6,380 nt of DNA from JBCDGZ01 sp038750655 (lineage in GTDB: Bacteria > Bacteroidota > Bacteroidia > Chitinophagales > Saprospiraceae): assembly GCA_038750655.1 (NCBI GenBank), contig JBCDGZ010000242.1, forward strand, positions 1 to 6,380. Reading direction: 5' to 3'. The notes under the pieces were generated by a model. That model saw only the letters and a list, made by a program, of their open reading frames with translations, did not search any database and was not told the DNA's origin. This document shows, piece after piece, positions 6,362 through 6,380 of the stretch. The position numbers and the translations under genes are program-made. The first letter of the stretch is position 1; every line of letters begins with the position of its first letter.

Positions 6362-6380
6362 GGACATTTTAGCGCATCTA

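Overview
The window looks like the chromosome of a member of the Bacteroidota, most likely a Saprospiria/Lewinella-like bacterium. Three things point there. Two predicted secreted proteins end in type A sorting domains of the type IX secretion system (T9SS). Promoter-like sites resemble the Bacteroidota -33/-7 consensus (TTTG, about 19 bases, TAnnTTTG). The repeat protein styles (CRVWGLSYTG units and NPFGL/DxDGDGD units) are ones I associate from memory with Saprospiraceae. Genus is inference.

Layout: positions 1-1343 (+) hold the 3' end of a large secreted repeat protein, with three 111-residue units encoded by 333-bp tandem DNA repeats, then a T9SS sorting domain and a strong hairpin terminator at 1377-1410. 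Positions 1522-2709 (+) encode a 12-helix MFS transporter of drug-efflux type. Positions 2860-3165 (+) encode a 101-residue protein resembling muconolactone isomerase-like dimeric alpha/beta barrels. A 429-bp convergent intergenic region follows, with a GC-rich patch and a 7-bp tandem repeat (ATAGCCA, six exact copies). Positions 3595-4716 (-) encode a conserved protein of unknown function of the TIGR03032/DUF4915 type. Positions 4813-6234 (-) encode a secreted protein with five FG-GAP/VCBS-like calcium-binding repeats, an unusual 60-residue basic extension before its signal peptide, and a T9SS sorting domain. A good promoter candidate lies upstream of it at 6331-6361.

The genes do not form an obvious pathway or operon. 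The two T9SS cargo proteins at the window ends share an export route, and the three middle genes look like separate housekeeping or accessory units. I found no mobile element, CRISPR array, tRNA, rRNA, defence system or toxin-antitoxin pair. The points most worth checking are the near-identical tandem units of the first gene, the pre-signal extension of the last gene, and the compact terminator/promoter overlap between the two minus-strand genes.
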